The notes beneath the pieces are model-generated. The model had not been told where the DNA came from and did no database searches. It saw only the letters and a program-made list of their open reading frames with translations. Below are positions 1-9,722 of a DNA stretch of 38,763 nucleotides, one piece after another. Location of the stretch: contig JAIWNI010000167.1 in the NCBI GenBank assembly GCA_025331435.1, positions 1 to 38,763 on the forward strand, in the 5' to 3' direction. Source of the DNA: Choanephora cucurbitarum (Eukaryota > Mucoromycota > Mucoromycetes > Mucorales > Choanephoraceae). Each line of letters begins with the position of its first letter. Position 1 is the first letter of the stretch. A program made the position numbers and the translations under genes.

Positions 1-320
1 TTTTCGTTTATGTGCATCATTCTACCTTGTCTATATCCCACCCCTTTCTCGTCAGCTTTTTCCTTTTTTTTTTTGCATGATATCTCTTTTTGCTTAGCGG
101 AGATGAGCCGCATTTTTTTGTCATACCAGTTAAGCCTATGCTTAGTCAAATATTAGACTATAAATAAACTACAAGAAAAAATAGAACAGCACCATGTCTT
201 TTTACTACTTCTAAACGAGTAATATGAAACATTTGATTTTAAGTCCAAATTCATCTTATTTAAGTACAATTGACATCAAATTACATCCTCTACTTCTTTA
301 TTGTTCAAGTGCGCTACAAA
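1..320. other. Intergenic left flank of the DIRS insertion
   Basis: AT-rich sequence with T-runs and no convincing reading frame or splice-bounded exon. It ends in ACAAA directly before the GTATT that begins the DIRS element, so it is the upstream half of the insertion site. I see no RNA gene in it. Confidence 0.5.
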
Positions 321-459
321 GTATTGCTTGTCGTACCTAAAGCAATCCTTGTTGACTCGACTCCAACTTCCAATGTGGTACATGCTCTCTGAGCCACGCT
401 TTATTTTCCTTTAAATATAATAAAAAAAATAATAAATACCCTTTTCCCTTATATCTTTC
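321..459 (+). repeat. Left terminal repeat of the DIRS element
   Basis: Positions 372-459 are the exact reverse complement of 4614-4701 (88 bp). Positions 321-380 are the exact reverse complement of 4392-4451 in the internal complementary region (60 bp). The AT-rich stretch about 411-440 lies just before the gag start and could hold the promoter, but no box is diagnostic. Confidence 0.95.
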
Positions 460-482
460 TAAGCCGCGCACCGTGGAGAACT

Positions 483-1370
483 ATGACTGATAACACTCCA
501 AATGATACATCTCCCCAAGAACAACCAATCATGTTCACAAAAGAACAGGCCTTCGAGCTCTTCAAAGAATGGCAGCAACAGTCCCGCCAAGACCGCGAAA
601 CAGCATCTAATGCACGAGATTTACCCCTTGACATCCAAACAATCCTGGACGAAACCCCCACTCCAGAGCTTAATCAGAATATACAGCAATACAAACGACA
701 AATTCAACACTACTACCATGAAGAATGGACCCGGGGAGAAACTACCAACAAAGAGTTTATCCAACGACTTAAACATCACCCAATGGATGCCTATCAAATG
801 GTCACCAATACATACAAGCATGCGGACCACTGCCGCCTTACAGCCAGAGCAGCAACAGAATTATATGAACAACAACTTCTCCTGTTCAACAACCAGACTT
901 CGCTCAACCATGACGAAGTACAAGCACTTTTGGGGACGGTCATTGAAGGTGCCAAACGTCTGGCTATCCTATCATGGATCGCAGCAAAAAATTATGATGA
1001 AGATGCCAGAGACATTACATACAAAGCAATTAGACCACCTCCAGGTCTCCAGATACAAGGGCGCCGCAGTGATGCTTCAGGTAAGAAAGAAGCCTTTGAC
1101 CAAGATTTCATGGAACAGTACAACGAGAGACGATTCCAGCAAAGCCTCTTGCGAGCAGCAGCCCACCCACAAACCTCCTCCAGAGGTAGATACAACAATC
1201 ACAGAGGAGGAAATGGACATCAGCATTTTGGAGGACGGGGCCGAGGTGGGGCCCCAAGATTCTTCGACAACCACAACAAACCAACCTTCAGCCATTCCCC
1301 AAAGTATCACCAACACAACAACAACAGCAACAACCACAACAACAACAACAACAACAACACACCCCAATAA
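483..1370 (+). CDS. DIRS ORF1, gag-like protein
   Basis: A 295-residue frame starting at the first ATG after the left terminal repeat. The N-terminal two thirds is mostly charged and probably helical. The C-terminal third turns into an RGG/Asn/His-rich basic tail (about residues 233-260, with GGRGRGG) and ends in an Asn run coded by CAA/AAC repeats. That layout suits a nucleic-acid-binding capsid-like protein of a DIRS element. No CCHC zinc knuckle is visible. Function is inferred from position and composition. The RT frame is open through the end of this ORF in the -1 phase, so a frameshift or internal initiation could link the two. Confidence 0.7.
   Translation: MTDNTPNDTSPQEQPIMFTKEQAFELFKEWQQQSRQDRETASNARDLPLDIQTILDETPTPELNQNIQQYKRQIQHYYHEEWTRGETTNKEFIQRLKHHPMDAYQMVTNTYKHADHCRLTARAATELYEQQLLLFNNQTSLNHDEVQALLGTVIEGAKRLAILSWIAAKNYDEDARDITYKAIRPPPGLQIQGRRSDASGKKEAFDQDFMEQYNERRFQQSLLRAAAHPQTSSRGRYNNHRGGNGHQHFGGRGRGGAPRFFDNHNKPTFSHSPKYHQHNNNSNNHNNNNNNNTPQ
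1316..1362. repeat. CAA-rich simple repeat at the end of gag
   Basis: Imperfect CAA/CCA triplet run coding the Asn-rich gag tail in one frame and Thr-rich sequence in the overlapping frame. Such a run is a plausible slippage site. Confidence 0.8.
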
Positions 1371-1417
1371 CGCAACTAAGTGTAACTTCCAACCTTCTAC
1401 CAGTTCCACCAAATACA

Positions 1418-3433
1418 TTGCAGTACCACCTCCCACTACCATCTACAACATTACCAACACAACCGATACAACCGACACAACCGATACAACCGACAGCACC
1501 TTTTCAACAACTTCAACATTCATCTCATCATTACACAGTAACCCAGGATGGAATCCTTCCTGGGGGCAGACTCCAACACTTTCAACACAATTGGACACAA
1601 ATCACCTCCCACCAATGGCCGATTTCAGTAGTTTCACAAGGTTTTCAAATTCAATGGGCTCACAAGCCGATGCCTTGGAAACCCTCACACATGTCTTTAA
1701 ACGCAATCGAAACGGAAGCTGTTTCAGCAGCGGTAGAGAAGTTCCTTACAGCAGGAATTATCGAAACCTCTCCTTCCCAAAGCAAAAACTTTCTATCAAA
1801 TTTTTTCACAATAAAAGAACCCAACAAACGACGACCCATTTTGGACTGTCAAAAGTTGAACAAATTTGTGCAATGCAACCATTTCAAAATGGAAGGAATT
1901 CCCGCTTTAAGAGACATATTAGAAAAAGACGACCTCATGTGCAAGATCGATCTAAAAGACGCATATGTCGTTGTACCAATTCACCAACAATCTCGTCAAT
2001 TCCTCACTTTTCAACATCAAGGGACGGTGTATCAATACAAAACTCTCGCATTCGGTCTCAGCGTTGCTCCGAGAGTGTTCAGCAAGTTAATGCGCTTTGC
2101 TCTGGAACCCCTACGAAAGCAAGGAGTTCGTCTGGTATATTATTTAGACGACATTTGTCTTCTAGAAAAACATCCAAAAAGACTAATGGAGCTAACAACT
2201 CGAGTGATATCGCATTTAGAGCGACTAGGTTTCCTAATCAACAGGGAAAAAAGTGTCTTTACACCGTCAAGAATCCAAGACTTTTTAGGTTTTCAATTCA
2301 ACTCAAAAAAAATGATCATCACCGTTCCGCAAACCAAAATGCAAAAGATCATCCAACGAGTCAAAAAGAGCCTCGAACTGACTTCAACACAGAGCTGTCG
2401 ATGGTTCGCAGGACTCCTAGGGAAGATGACTTCGGTGATACCAGCAATAGGGGAAGCCCTATTACACATTCGATACCTTCAAAGAGATCTGGCACACAAC
2501 TTACGTCAACACAAGAACTGGGACGGACCCTATCTTATCAGCGAACAAGCAAAGGAGGAACTGAGATGGTGGAAGCAGTTTGCATCACAAAAGAATGGCC
2601 TTCCGATTCAAACACTGCCGATTGCGAAACCCAGCATCACCATTTACACAGACTCATCAGACACGGGATGGGGAATATCGTCCAAAGACATGAAGACATT
2701 CGGATTTTGGACAGAGGAAGAGCAGGTAACCTCTATAAACGTGCGAGAACTAAAAGCAATATTTTTCGCTTTGAAGCTGCATGCCAAAAAATACCACGGA
2801 CAGACAATCGAAGTATTTTCGGACAACAAAACAGCATTGAAGTATACCACAAAATCAGGGGGAACTACCTCGATTTTGCTGCAAGAGCTTGCCGTACAGA
2901 TACAAGATCTCTGCAACAAGTACAATCTCCAAGTGACCTACCATCATATTCCAGGTGTGGAGAACATAGCAGCGGATCAACTAAGCCGAATGCCGAAGAA
3001 GCCGTTATACGAAGCAGCAATCCCCTGGAAAACCTTCCAGTCGATACAGCACAGATTCGGACCTCTGACAATGGATGCCTTTGCATCACGCCAGAATACA
3101 AAACTCCCACACTTCTGGAGTCTACGACCGGACCCGGAGGCGCAAGCGACGGACGCACTCCATCAACAGTGGCCACACAGGGGTCTTTACCTGTTCCCAC
3201 CGTGGAAGTTGATCCCGAAGGTCCTACAGAAGATGAAACGAGAGAAGTTACAGTCAGCAGTACTGATCTCTCCATACTGGCCAACACAACACTGGTTCCC
3301 CATGTTACTACAGATGAATCAATTATCACCCCCCTTCCCATTTCAAATGGGCAAGTGGAAAATGGTCGCATGGAAACTATCCGGGAAAAGCGTAAGGAAC
3401 AAGGTATCAATGAGACATCAGCACGATTTTTAG
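1418..3433 (+). CDS. DIRS reverse transcriptase / RNase H / methyltransferase-like polyprotein
   Basis: A frame of about 671 residues. After a Gln/Pro leader comes a reverse transcriptase with catalytic Asp in KIDLKDAY (about 178) and the YLDD box (242-245). RNase H follows with the D-E-D-D set at about D412 (IYTDSS), E444 (RELKAI), D469 (FSDN) and D520 (AADQLSR). The last part (about 550-635) has MDAFASRQN, ATDA, FPPWKLI and WPTQHWFP. This matches the domain usually called adenine-methyltransferase-like in DIRS elements. The start is uncertain: position 1418 is TTG and the frame is open upstream into gag, so expression by -1 frameshift from gag is possible. It overlaps the recombinase ORF at its 3' end. 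It should copy element RNA into DNA. Confidence 0.92.
   Translation: MQYHLPLPSTTLPTQPIQPTQPIQPTAPFQQLQHSSHHYTVTQDGILPGGRLQHFQHNWTQITSHQWPISVVSQGFQIQWAHKPMPWKPSHMSLNAIETEAVSAAVEKFLTAGIIETSPSQSKNFLSNFFTIKEPNKRRPILDCQKLNKFVQCNHFKMEGIPALRDILEKDDLMCKIDLKDAYVVVPIHQQSRQFLTFQHQGTVYQYKTLAFGLSVAPRVFSKLMRFALEPLRKQGVRLVYYLDDICLLEKHPKRLMELTTRVISHLERLGFLINREKSVFTPSRIQDFLGFQFNSKKMIITVPQTKMQKIIQRVKKSLELTSTQSCRWFAGLLGKMTSVIPAIGEALLHIRYLQRDLAHNLRQHKNWDGPYLISEQAKEELRWWKQFASQKNGLPIQTLPIAKPSITIYTDSSDTGWGISSKDMKTFGFWTEEEQVTSINVRELKAIFFALKLHAKKYHGQTIEVFSDNKTALKYTTKSGGTTSILLQELAVQIQDLCNKYNLQVTYHHIPGVENIAADQLSRMPKKPLYEAAIPWKTFQSIQHRFGPLTMDAFASRQNTKLPHFWSLRPDPEAQATDALHQQWPHRGLYLFPPWKLIPKVLQKMKREKLQSAVLISPYWPTQHWFPMLLQMNQLSPPFPFQMGKWKMVAWKLSGKSVRNKVSMRHQHDF
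1459..1494 (+). repeat. Four 9-bp tandem units in the RT frame leader
   Basis: ACAACCGAT and ACAACCGAC alternate twice, giving two 18-bp units. They encode QPIQPT repeats in the RT frame, an extended linker before the polymerase domain. Confidence 0.85.
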
Positions 3434-4521
3434 AGCATAGCAGAAGAAATACAACAAACAAACACTACAACATGTACTGGAATAAATGGGTGACTTGGTG
3501 TAGTCAACAAGCTCCCCAAATAGATCCCAAAGAATACAATACTCTAGCTGTTCTCCAATTTCTCACAGATAACCGATCATACGCCTACTCCACGTTGAAT
3601 GGTTTCCGTTCTTCTATTGCATCCGTGTTCCGATCCCTACACCCTGATAAAACTCCAATTGCAGAAGTTGATTTGATCCAAGAATTTTTCAGGTCTAAGA
3701 AACTTCAAGAAGTCCGAATACCCTCTACCGCACAACTAAGAACTTGGGATACAGACATTATGGTGTCCTACATCCTGGCCAACTATGCCTCATCTGAAAA
3801 CCTCTCCTTGTACGATCTTCAGCAGAAGACAGTCCTCTTAGTCTGCCTCTCAACAATGGCTCGTCCTAGATCTGATGTCGGACGACTTCAATTCAGAGAT
3901 GTTTTATTTGATTGGTCCCAAGACAAGCCGATTTCCTTGACACTTCATTTTCGAGAAGCAAAGGAAACTCAGGTGAAAACCTGTACGCTAGGGTTGATAG
4001 AAGTTGAAGAACTCTGTCCGGTGAGAACTGCATACCTATTTACAGAGAAATCAAAACCTCTTCGAGTCCGGCTACCAGCGGATCACACTTACTTTCTAGC
4101 ACACATTGAAGATATAGAACAGGTCAATTCCATCCGTCCTTCCACTCTGTCCTCATGGATCAAGACCTCGATGCAAAAAGCTGGCATAGATACCAGGACT
4201 TACAAACCACATTCTGTTCGCTCGGCCTCTAGCACAAAAGCGGTTGAAAAAGGTTCTTCGGTGGATGCCGTAAAACAACATGCAAACTGGAGCCTTCATT
4301 CCAACACGTTTGAAAAGCACTACTACAAACCGATCACCCAACAGGCTTCAAGTACTCAGATTGCAAATTCAATTTTTTCTACGGAGAACAATACCACATT
4401 GGAAGTTGGAGTCGAGTCAACAAGGATTGCTTTAGGTACGACAAGCAATACCGACGTTGATGAGACGAAGACTGAAAATGTGGTACACACCCGCCCCTCT
4501 TTCTGGTCTCGTTTCTTCTAG
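3370..4521 (+). CDS. DIRS tyrosine recombinase
   Basis: Counted from the ATG at 3370 this is 383 residues; the same frame is open all the way back to 502. The N-terminal part resembles a phage-integrase SAM-like core-binding domain. The catalytic domain shows Arg in TMARPRSDVGRL, His and Arg in KPHSVRS (HxxR), and the tyrosine in FEKHYYKP near the end: the R-H-R-Y set of tyrosine recombinases. It replaces the DDE integrase of LTR elements and should insert the circular DNA by site-specific strand exchange at a short matching sequence. The last 45 residues or so are encoded by the internal complementary region. Confidence 0.9.
   Translation: METIREKRKEQGINETSARFLEHSRRNTTNKHYNMYWNKWVTWCSQQAPQIDPKEYNTLAVLQFLTDNRSYAYSTLNGFRSSIASVFRSLHPDKTPIAEVDLIQEFFRSKKLQEVRIPSTAQLRTWDTDIMVSYILANYASSENLSLYDLQQKTVLLVCLSTMARPRSDVGRLQFRDVLFDWSQDKPISLTLHFREAKETQVKTCTLGLIEVEELCPVRTAYLFTEKSKPLRVRLPADHTYFLAHIEDIEQVNSIRPSTLSSWIKTSMQKAGIDTRTYKPHSVRSASSTKAVEKGSSVDAVKQHANWSLHSNTFEKHYYKPITQQASSTQIANSIFSTENNTTLEVGVESTRIALGTTSNTDVDETKTENVVHTRPSFWSRFF
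4392..4487. repeat. Internal complementary region (ICR) of the DIRS element
   Basis: Two abutting blocks complement the two element ends: 4392-4451 pairs with 321-380, and 4447-4487 pairs with 4691-4731. They overlap at AATAC. In the DIRS family this region is thought to template the junction of the circular DNA intermediate. Here it lies inside the last 45 or so codons of the recombinase frame, so the same bases serve as replication template and coding sequence. Confidence 0.93.
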
Positions 4522-4570
4522 TGACTCTTATATTGTTATTTTTTATTATTACTTAGTTTACCCTCCCCTC

Positions 4571-4592
4571 AAAAAAAAAAAAAAAAAAAAAA
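4571..4592 (+). repeat. A22 tract near the DIRS 3' end
   Basis: A run of 22 A between the recombinase stop and the right terminal repeat. It is either a genomic poly-A tract carried by the element or a trace of RNA-templated synthesis. Confidence 0.8.
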
Positions 4593-4613
4593 TTGAATTG
4601 AAGTGCTTAGCAC

Positions 4614-4731
4614 GAAAGATATAAGGGAAAAGGGTATTTATTATTTTTTTTATTATATTTAAAGGAAAATAAAGCGTGGCTCAGAGAGCATGTACCACAT
4701 TTTCAGTCTTCGTCTCATCAACGTCGGTATT
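4614..4731 (-). repeat. Right terminal repeat of the DIRS element
   Basis: Positions 4614-4701 are inverted relative to 372-459. The outer 30 bp (4702-4731) differ from the left arm and instead match the internal complementary region: 4691-4731 is the reverse complement of 4447-4487. The repeat ends in GTATT, the same five bases that begin the left arm. Confidence 0.95.
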
Positions 4732-6845
4732 TTTTCGGTAACACATGTTTCAGAATAGATTGCATAACATTAAGGAATCAATTGCACAACTGTGCAATAT
4801 CAGAGAGTGACGCTTAATTCCATCATAATTGCAATTCTGAATCATAGTAGCAGATAGATTCAATACATTTATGTCTGAAGCTAGCATTGCTGCACATACT
4901 AATTATTCTCAAAATTAAAACAACTTCTCTTTCCACACTTCTTCAAAAACCTAAATCATTTGCCCAAGAAATTGAGCCTAGGAGAATATGATGAAAGAGT
5001 TCACATAACTATTTCTTCAATTGGTAGTCTGCTTCTTCTTTTCTTTCTTTAGTATGATTTGAGATATATTGTAAGAGAACATGCTATAGTATGTAAGGCA
5101 ATGTTACTTTGAACTATTCATGCCGGTTAGGTTGATACCCGAGATAGTTACAAGTGATGTAGTAATCGAGAAGAATTCTTGCTGAATTAAGTTTCATGTT
5201 GATGAGTACTTTTGACTAAAAGAGTTACAGCTACTTCCTTTGATAGCAAACCTCAGCTTAACTCTCGAGAAAGAATCAACTCATGTTATTACCTGTCAAA
5301 ATCTTGGAAAGAAAGTCTCGAATAAAGTCATGCTCTAACGGATGAAACAAAAACAACAAGAACTTCTTTTCAGTATAAGGTTTATATCTAACCTATACCG
5401 AGTGTGAATTTGATTTATTTTCATTTGAGTTAAGACAGTCTGTGAATAAGCTATAGCTAGTGGTATGAAACATGCATCAGCTTGATCCGTAAGAAGATTC
5501 TTCAACCTCTGGTCATGTACTCTGATGCTATTTTTCAGACAGGAGTTCTTCTTTAGCAATCACGATCTCATATATTATTGAGAAGATAGCATAGCTAAGC
5601 TTTTCTTGGTTGCACCTTCTATTGGCCTCAGTTCTTGTAGTATCATAGTAGCCACTCAAGAGTGCTTGATTTAAGAGCATGCTCAATATAAGTGTTTACA
5701 CTTCAAGAATAGGAACATGATGAACTAAAGCGACTATTGGAAGCTCCAGAAAGATGAAGTATTGAGCAAAACAACTGACTAACCATAAATTTATCTTGAG
5801 CATGGCAGTTTTGGCACAAATCTCCTAAGAAAAAGAAAAAGGGTGCTAGTAACTAATATATACGTCACTCAAGAAGAATGCTTTAGTCGAAACATTCGGC
5901 GCTATACAAATGATGTAGCTGGCATGAGGCTCAGGAAGATAAATAGAAGCAGTAAAAAAAACCTTTCGATATCCCTTCTAATGTGATACAAATTATTCAC
6001 ACAACACACCATAAATAAGATAAAACGCCATTCAACATTTTATTAAACGTATACATTTGAAATATAGAGTTTGTAACTTACGACAGTTTCATGACTTTGC
6101 AGAAAGAACGTGGCTCTTCTTGGATTATCATCTGATGAGCAATTGTCGTTGATCATATCAAGAAAGAAAAACATGGTCAAAAATAGAAAGTAAGAAAGTT
6201 ATTGACTTTACAGTATAACCTATACAATCAAATTGTCGACAATGTGATTGTATGTCCTCCAACTGTACGTTTATTCTTGAACCATCTAAAATAAACTAGT
6301 GACATTTATGCGAAGAAAAACGGGCAAAACTAAACATAAATGTAGAAGGAGCAGGATTATCAGTTGAAGTTCTTTTACCTCTCTGTTGTTGTCAAGCAGA
6401 TATGTAGCGTATTTGATGGCATGGATTCGATCTCCTTATAGAAAGAATTTCGATTGCTTGGTTTGTTAATTTTAGAGAGTAGAAAAAGCCTGTTGTTGAA
6501 TTGACTTACTAGAAGAAAAAGAGAAAAACCAACTTCATTGTGTTTACTTTAGCGAGTTTACTATCACACAATATTCATTTGGTCAGGTAATGTATCAACA
6601 AGTTACTGATATTGAGATTAAGCCGTACAACGTTAGCGTTTGTTTTTGTATCACTATGAGGAACAGAAAAGGGAAGAAATAAAATGTCTTGACTCTATCT
6701 TCAAAAGCCAAAGGGACAAATGCTCTGATAATGTGTTGTGATCGTTTCATTGACAAGATATACTATGTATTCGCTTAATGCATATACAAGAGGTAAAAGA
6801 AAACAATTTATTCAAAAGAATATTTACAAATATATATATACACTG
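4732..6845. other. Gene-free AT-rich stretch of about 2.1 kb
   Basis: No frame longer than about 75 codons and no series of splice-consistent exons was found on either strand. The longest frame (5335-5559, minus) has no recognisable motif. No tRNA cloverleaf, tandem repeat or further transposon end was seen. The left end (TTTCGG...) is the right half of the DIRS insertion site. Confidence 0.5.
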
Positions 6846-7448
6846 TTAGATATCTGAGCATAAGCTATTCAAGTCATCATCTACATCACTAAATTCATTC
6901 ACCCTTATCTCGTATGACTGATGGTGTGATTGATTTGGGGCCTCTCGTTTTTCCATCCATTGGCGTAACATCTTTTTGGCAACGCATCGACCCCTTAACT
7001 TATCTGTAGTCGTCCTTAATTTATGATTATCTTCCCGTAATTCATACATTTGTCTTTCAAGCAAAGCATTGCGCTCAGATAGCTGTTGGATCATGATGCG
7101 CATCTCGTGTTGCTGCATATTCTTCTTTTGGCGGTACTTTGCAGACGCAGCTTTGTTTCGTTGTCTTCTTTCTTGTAAATTCAATTCATCTTCTCTGAGA
7201 AAATGAGGCATAGGGAGGGAAGAGTAATCTAGAGAGTGAGGCGAAGAGGGCGGTGAATCGATGTAGGTTGCTTCTTCTGAGGAAGGTTGTGACATGTATG
7301 GACTGTTGTCAGTACCAGGGTAAGAATAGCTATGAGTCATGCGATGGCATGAATACAGTTTGCTTGGATTGTCTAGTCGCGCTCTTTTAGAGGAATATGT
7401 ATTGTCACAAGTAATAGATGAAATTGACATTTGTTCCCTTTGGTTCAT
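6846..7448 (-). CDS. bZIP transcription factor, Cys3/Met28-like
   Basis: A single-exon, 200-residue protein. The basic region RRQRNKAASAKYRQKK (residues 94-109) carries the N-x-A-A-S-x-K-Y-R signature of the fungal Cys3/Met28/Zip1 group (related to ATF4). Leucines at 123, 130, 137 and 144 form a clean heptad zipper. The N-terminal 90 residues are Ser/Tyr/Pro-rich, likely an activation region, and the C-terminus is acidic. Family members bind DNA as dimers; in ascomycetes they control sulfur assimilation or metal stress. The exact target pathway here is inference. A TATA box lies 53-59 bp upstream. It is transcribed in the same direction as the downstream phosphodiesterase-F-box genes but as a separate unit. 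Confidence 0.9.
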   Translation of the reverse strand: MNQREQMSISSITCDNTYSSKRARLDNPSKLYSCHRMTHSYSYPGTDNSPYMSQPSSEEATYIDSPPSSPHSLDYSSLPMPHFLREDELNLQERRQRNKAASAKYRQKKNMQQHEMRIMIQQLSERNALLERQMYELREDNHKLRTTTDKLRGRCVAKKMLRQWMEKREAPNQSHHQSYEIRVNEFSDVDDDLNSLCSDI

Positions 7449-7500
7449 TGTCCTTATTTTGGTGTGTTTGAAAAAAGAAACTGATAGAATAAATCAGTTA

Positions 7501-7507
7501 TTTTATA
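7501..7507 (-). promoter_or_regulatory. TATA box of the bZIP gene
   Basis: TATAAAA on the minus strand, 53-59 bp before the bZIP ATG, a normal position for a short 5' UTR. Confidence 0.5.
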
Positions 7508-7687
7508 CTCAATAGTTCATGTTTATTGTTTGTGAGTAGTGTTCTGAAAATGGTCATATTGAAGCGCACAAATACTTTATACTTTTTTGTAAATTACAGA
7601 TTGTTTGTTTTGATGTCATACAGATGAATGAATGGTACAAGATGGTGTTTAAAGTTTAAAAAAAAGGGCCGTGATTTTTATTTATAA

Positions 7688-9446
7688 CTATGTTTCCAAT
7701 TGAAAGATACCATTTAAAGTATTATTGTTGTTGGTTGGTTTCAAATCTAAAATACGAGCCATCACATTAAAGAGCTCCACATTCCAAAAGGGAGACACAA
7801 TCTTTCCACCTTTGGGAAGATTGGGTCCTCGAGCTACAAATATAGCTCTTGATTCTGGTGAAAGATTATCGTAGCCGTGTACTCCTTTTGGTTGATAAGC
7901 AACACCACGGTTTGGATCATACTTCTTGTGAGTGACAAAATTCCAACCAGGATCAGGAAGAACAAGCAGAGGAGCAATGCGAATGTTGTTCTTGAAATGG
8001 AATCGCTCAGGGAAATCTTGGCGTTTATAAACTTCAAAATGAGGCGTTTCAAATGACTTCTGTAGTCTCTTGAAAGCTTGGTATAAGATCTCTACGCCTG
8101 TGGCTTCATCTACATCAGGGCGTATGCGAATACCCAATGTAGGCTCACCCTCAATACGCCAGATCAAACTCAGTTCTTCTGGTGTCAGGACATCATCATA
8201 GTATATCAAGCGGGATTTGTCCGACTCAGACATGCCATGATCACTGACAATCATCACATTAACAATGTCGGTCAAATTTCTTTCATCTAGCCCGTTTAAA
8301 AGCCGAGCAATACTCTGATCTGCTAATTTCAATTGCTTCATTGTCTAATAAAAAACATTCAAGATAATGCAATTGAAACACACACTTTTGTATTATTTTA
8401 CCTCGTTTGCATAAGGACCATAAGCATGACCTGCTTGATCGATTTGAGGGACATATAAACCAATGAATTGAGGCCTATCTTCCAAAGGCAGATCAAACCA
8501 ATCAAACACCTGATCGACTTTCTCATCGAAGGTGACATAGTCACTGTAAGGGACAGAGTAAGTAGGCCTCATCTTGTTGAATTCAGTGCTACAGCCAGGC
8601 CACATTATTACACCCGATTTCTGGCCCTGCCTAACAGCAGTAATCCAAATCTAAAAAGTTAAGGTTAGTATAATTTTTCTCTGAATCCAAAATGAAACAC
8701 ATGATATCTACTCTCTTCTCTCTCTCGCTTCTTTCACGCATAAATACTTTACCGGTTCACCACCCCACCATTTTTCATCCCAACTATGTTCAGGACTTTT
8801 ATAATAAAAGCTATCGTTATAAGAAGCGTCATAGAAATAATTGCCTACTACTCCATGTGCTTCAGGGTATAGACCAGTGACTAAAGACCAGTGGTTGGGG
8901 AATGTAATTGGCTTTTTAAATGCAATAGAGTGAGAGGAAGGTTTTTGAGGAAAAAAGGCATTTAAACGATATTTACCGGAAATGAAGGTGTCATATATTC
9001 CGCTCTAATCCCTTCCTCAGCTTAATTTTTTGTTGGAATGAGATTATGAGTTATTAACAATTCAATAACACCTCTTTCTCTTTCTCTCACCTAACTGAGT
9101 CAATGTAGGTGTAACATGAAGGTCAAGATCATGATTTACTACACCATCTAGAGACACAAAAATAACCGTAGGAGCAAAGGTATGTGTTCCATTGTTATAC
9201 AGAGTCTTTTGTTCTTTTGTTGTGAGGCCATATACAATAGCGCCACTAAACAGTATAGATACAATCACAACAAAACCTATAATAGGCATTCTATATCGAA
9301 AGTATTTTGGCTAAGAAAGGTGATTTAATATGCTTATCTAAACCTATATATTAAGTTCTAACCTCTTCAAGATCAGATGGTCCGATCGACTGGTATTGTG
9401 TATGGTTTGTTGTCGGCAGAACCCTACTTGACTCGTTAGACGTCAT
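7688..9446 (-). CDS. Ectonucleotide pyrophosphatase/phosphodiesterase (NPP family)
   Basis: Six exons with consistent phases: 9446-9363, 9310-9091, 9020-8977, 8911-8753, 8650-8402 and 8344-7688, giving 470 residues. It is a type II membrane protein: a short cytoplasmic tail, one hydrophobic segment (about 36-57), then an alkaline-phosphatase-fold domain outside. The two-zinc site is complete: D83 (VSLDG), nucleophile T119 (ITFPNHWSLVTGLYPEAHG), D240/H244 (DQAGHAYGP), D287/H288 (VSDHGM) and H408 (GVHGYDN). Family members hydrolyse nucleotide pyrophosphate or phosphodiester bonds outside the cell or in the secretory lumen; yeast relatives help in phosphate scavenging. No frame break is needed. 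The exon 3/4 junction gives SFP/PITFPNH, the exact family spacing. Confidence 0.93.
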
Positions 9447-9722
9447 GCAAAAAAAGGAAGAATATAAAGCTTGGAAATAAAAAGTATTAAAAGAAAAAAA
9501 AAAGAGAGAGTAATTATTTGTACTGATAAGCTCTTCGTACTCTTTGATAATAATTTCTATGTTCTCGCTTTGTTATTGGCGCGAGTCTATTTTCTTGTCT
9601 CACTCTGTCAAATAAAGCAAAGCATAACAAAAGAACAAAAAAAGAGAGATATTGATACCCTCTGATTTAACAATGAAATATTTATTCAGGTTTCCCCTTA
9701 TTAAAAAATACAAGTAGACAAA

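Larger units (their letters stand above)
321..4731 (+). mobile_element. Complete DIRS-type (tyrosine recombinase) retrotransposon
   Basis: A 4.4 kb element with the full DIRS architecture. It has a gag-like frame, a reverse transcriptase/RNase H frame and a tyrosine recombinase frame, unequal inverted terminal repeats, and an internal complementary region near the right end that matches the outer part of both termini. There are no direct LTRs and no integrase. Both element ends carry GTATT (321-325 and 4727-4731), and the internal region contains one AATAC (its complement) at the corresponding junction. This is what is expected if a circular intermediate recombines at a short shared sequence without target-site duplication. 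All frames are open and the 88-bp inverted repeat is identical in both arms, so the copy is probably young and possibly active. Confidence 0.95.

Noticed and set aside
1077..1442. Minus-strand frame rich in valine over the gag end
   Set aside because: It is the complement of the CAA repeat and has no independent support.
2865..3461. A 198-codon minus-strand frame within the DIRS element
   Set aside because: It lies antisense to RNase H and the methyltransferase-like domain, has no family motif, and is explained by base composition of the overlapping frames.
5335..5559. A 74-codon minus-strand frame in the gene-free stretch
   Set aside because: No recognisable domain, no adjoining exon with fitting splice sites, and no ATG-based context; I tried to read it as a decayed retroelement and found no RT, RNase H or integrase motif.
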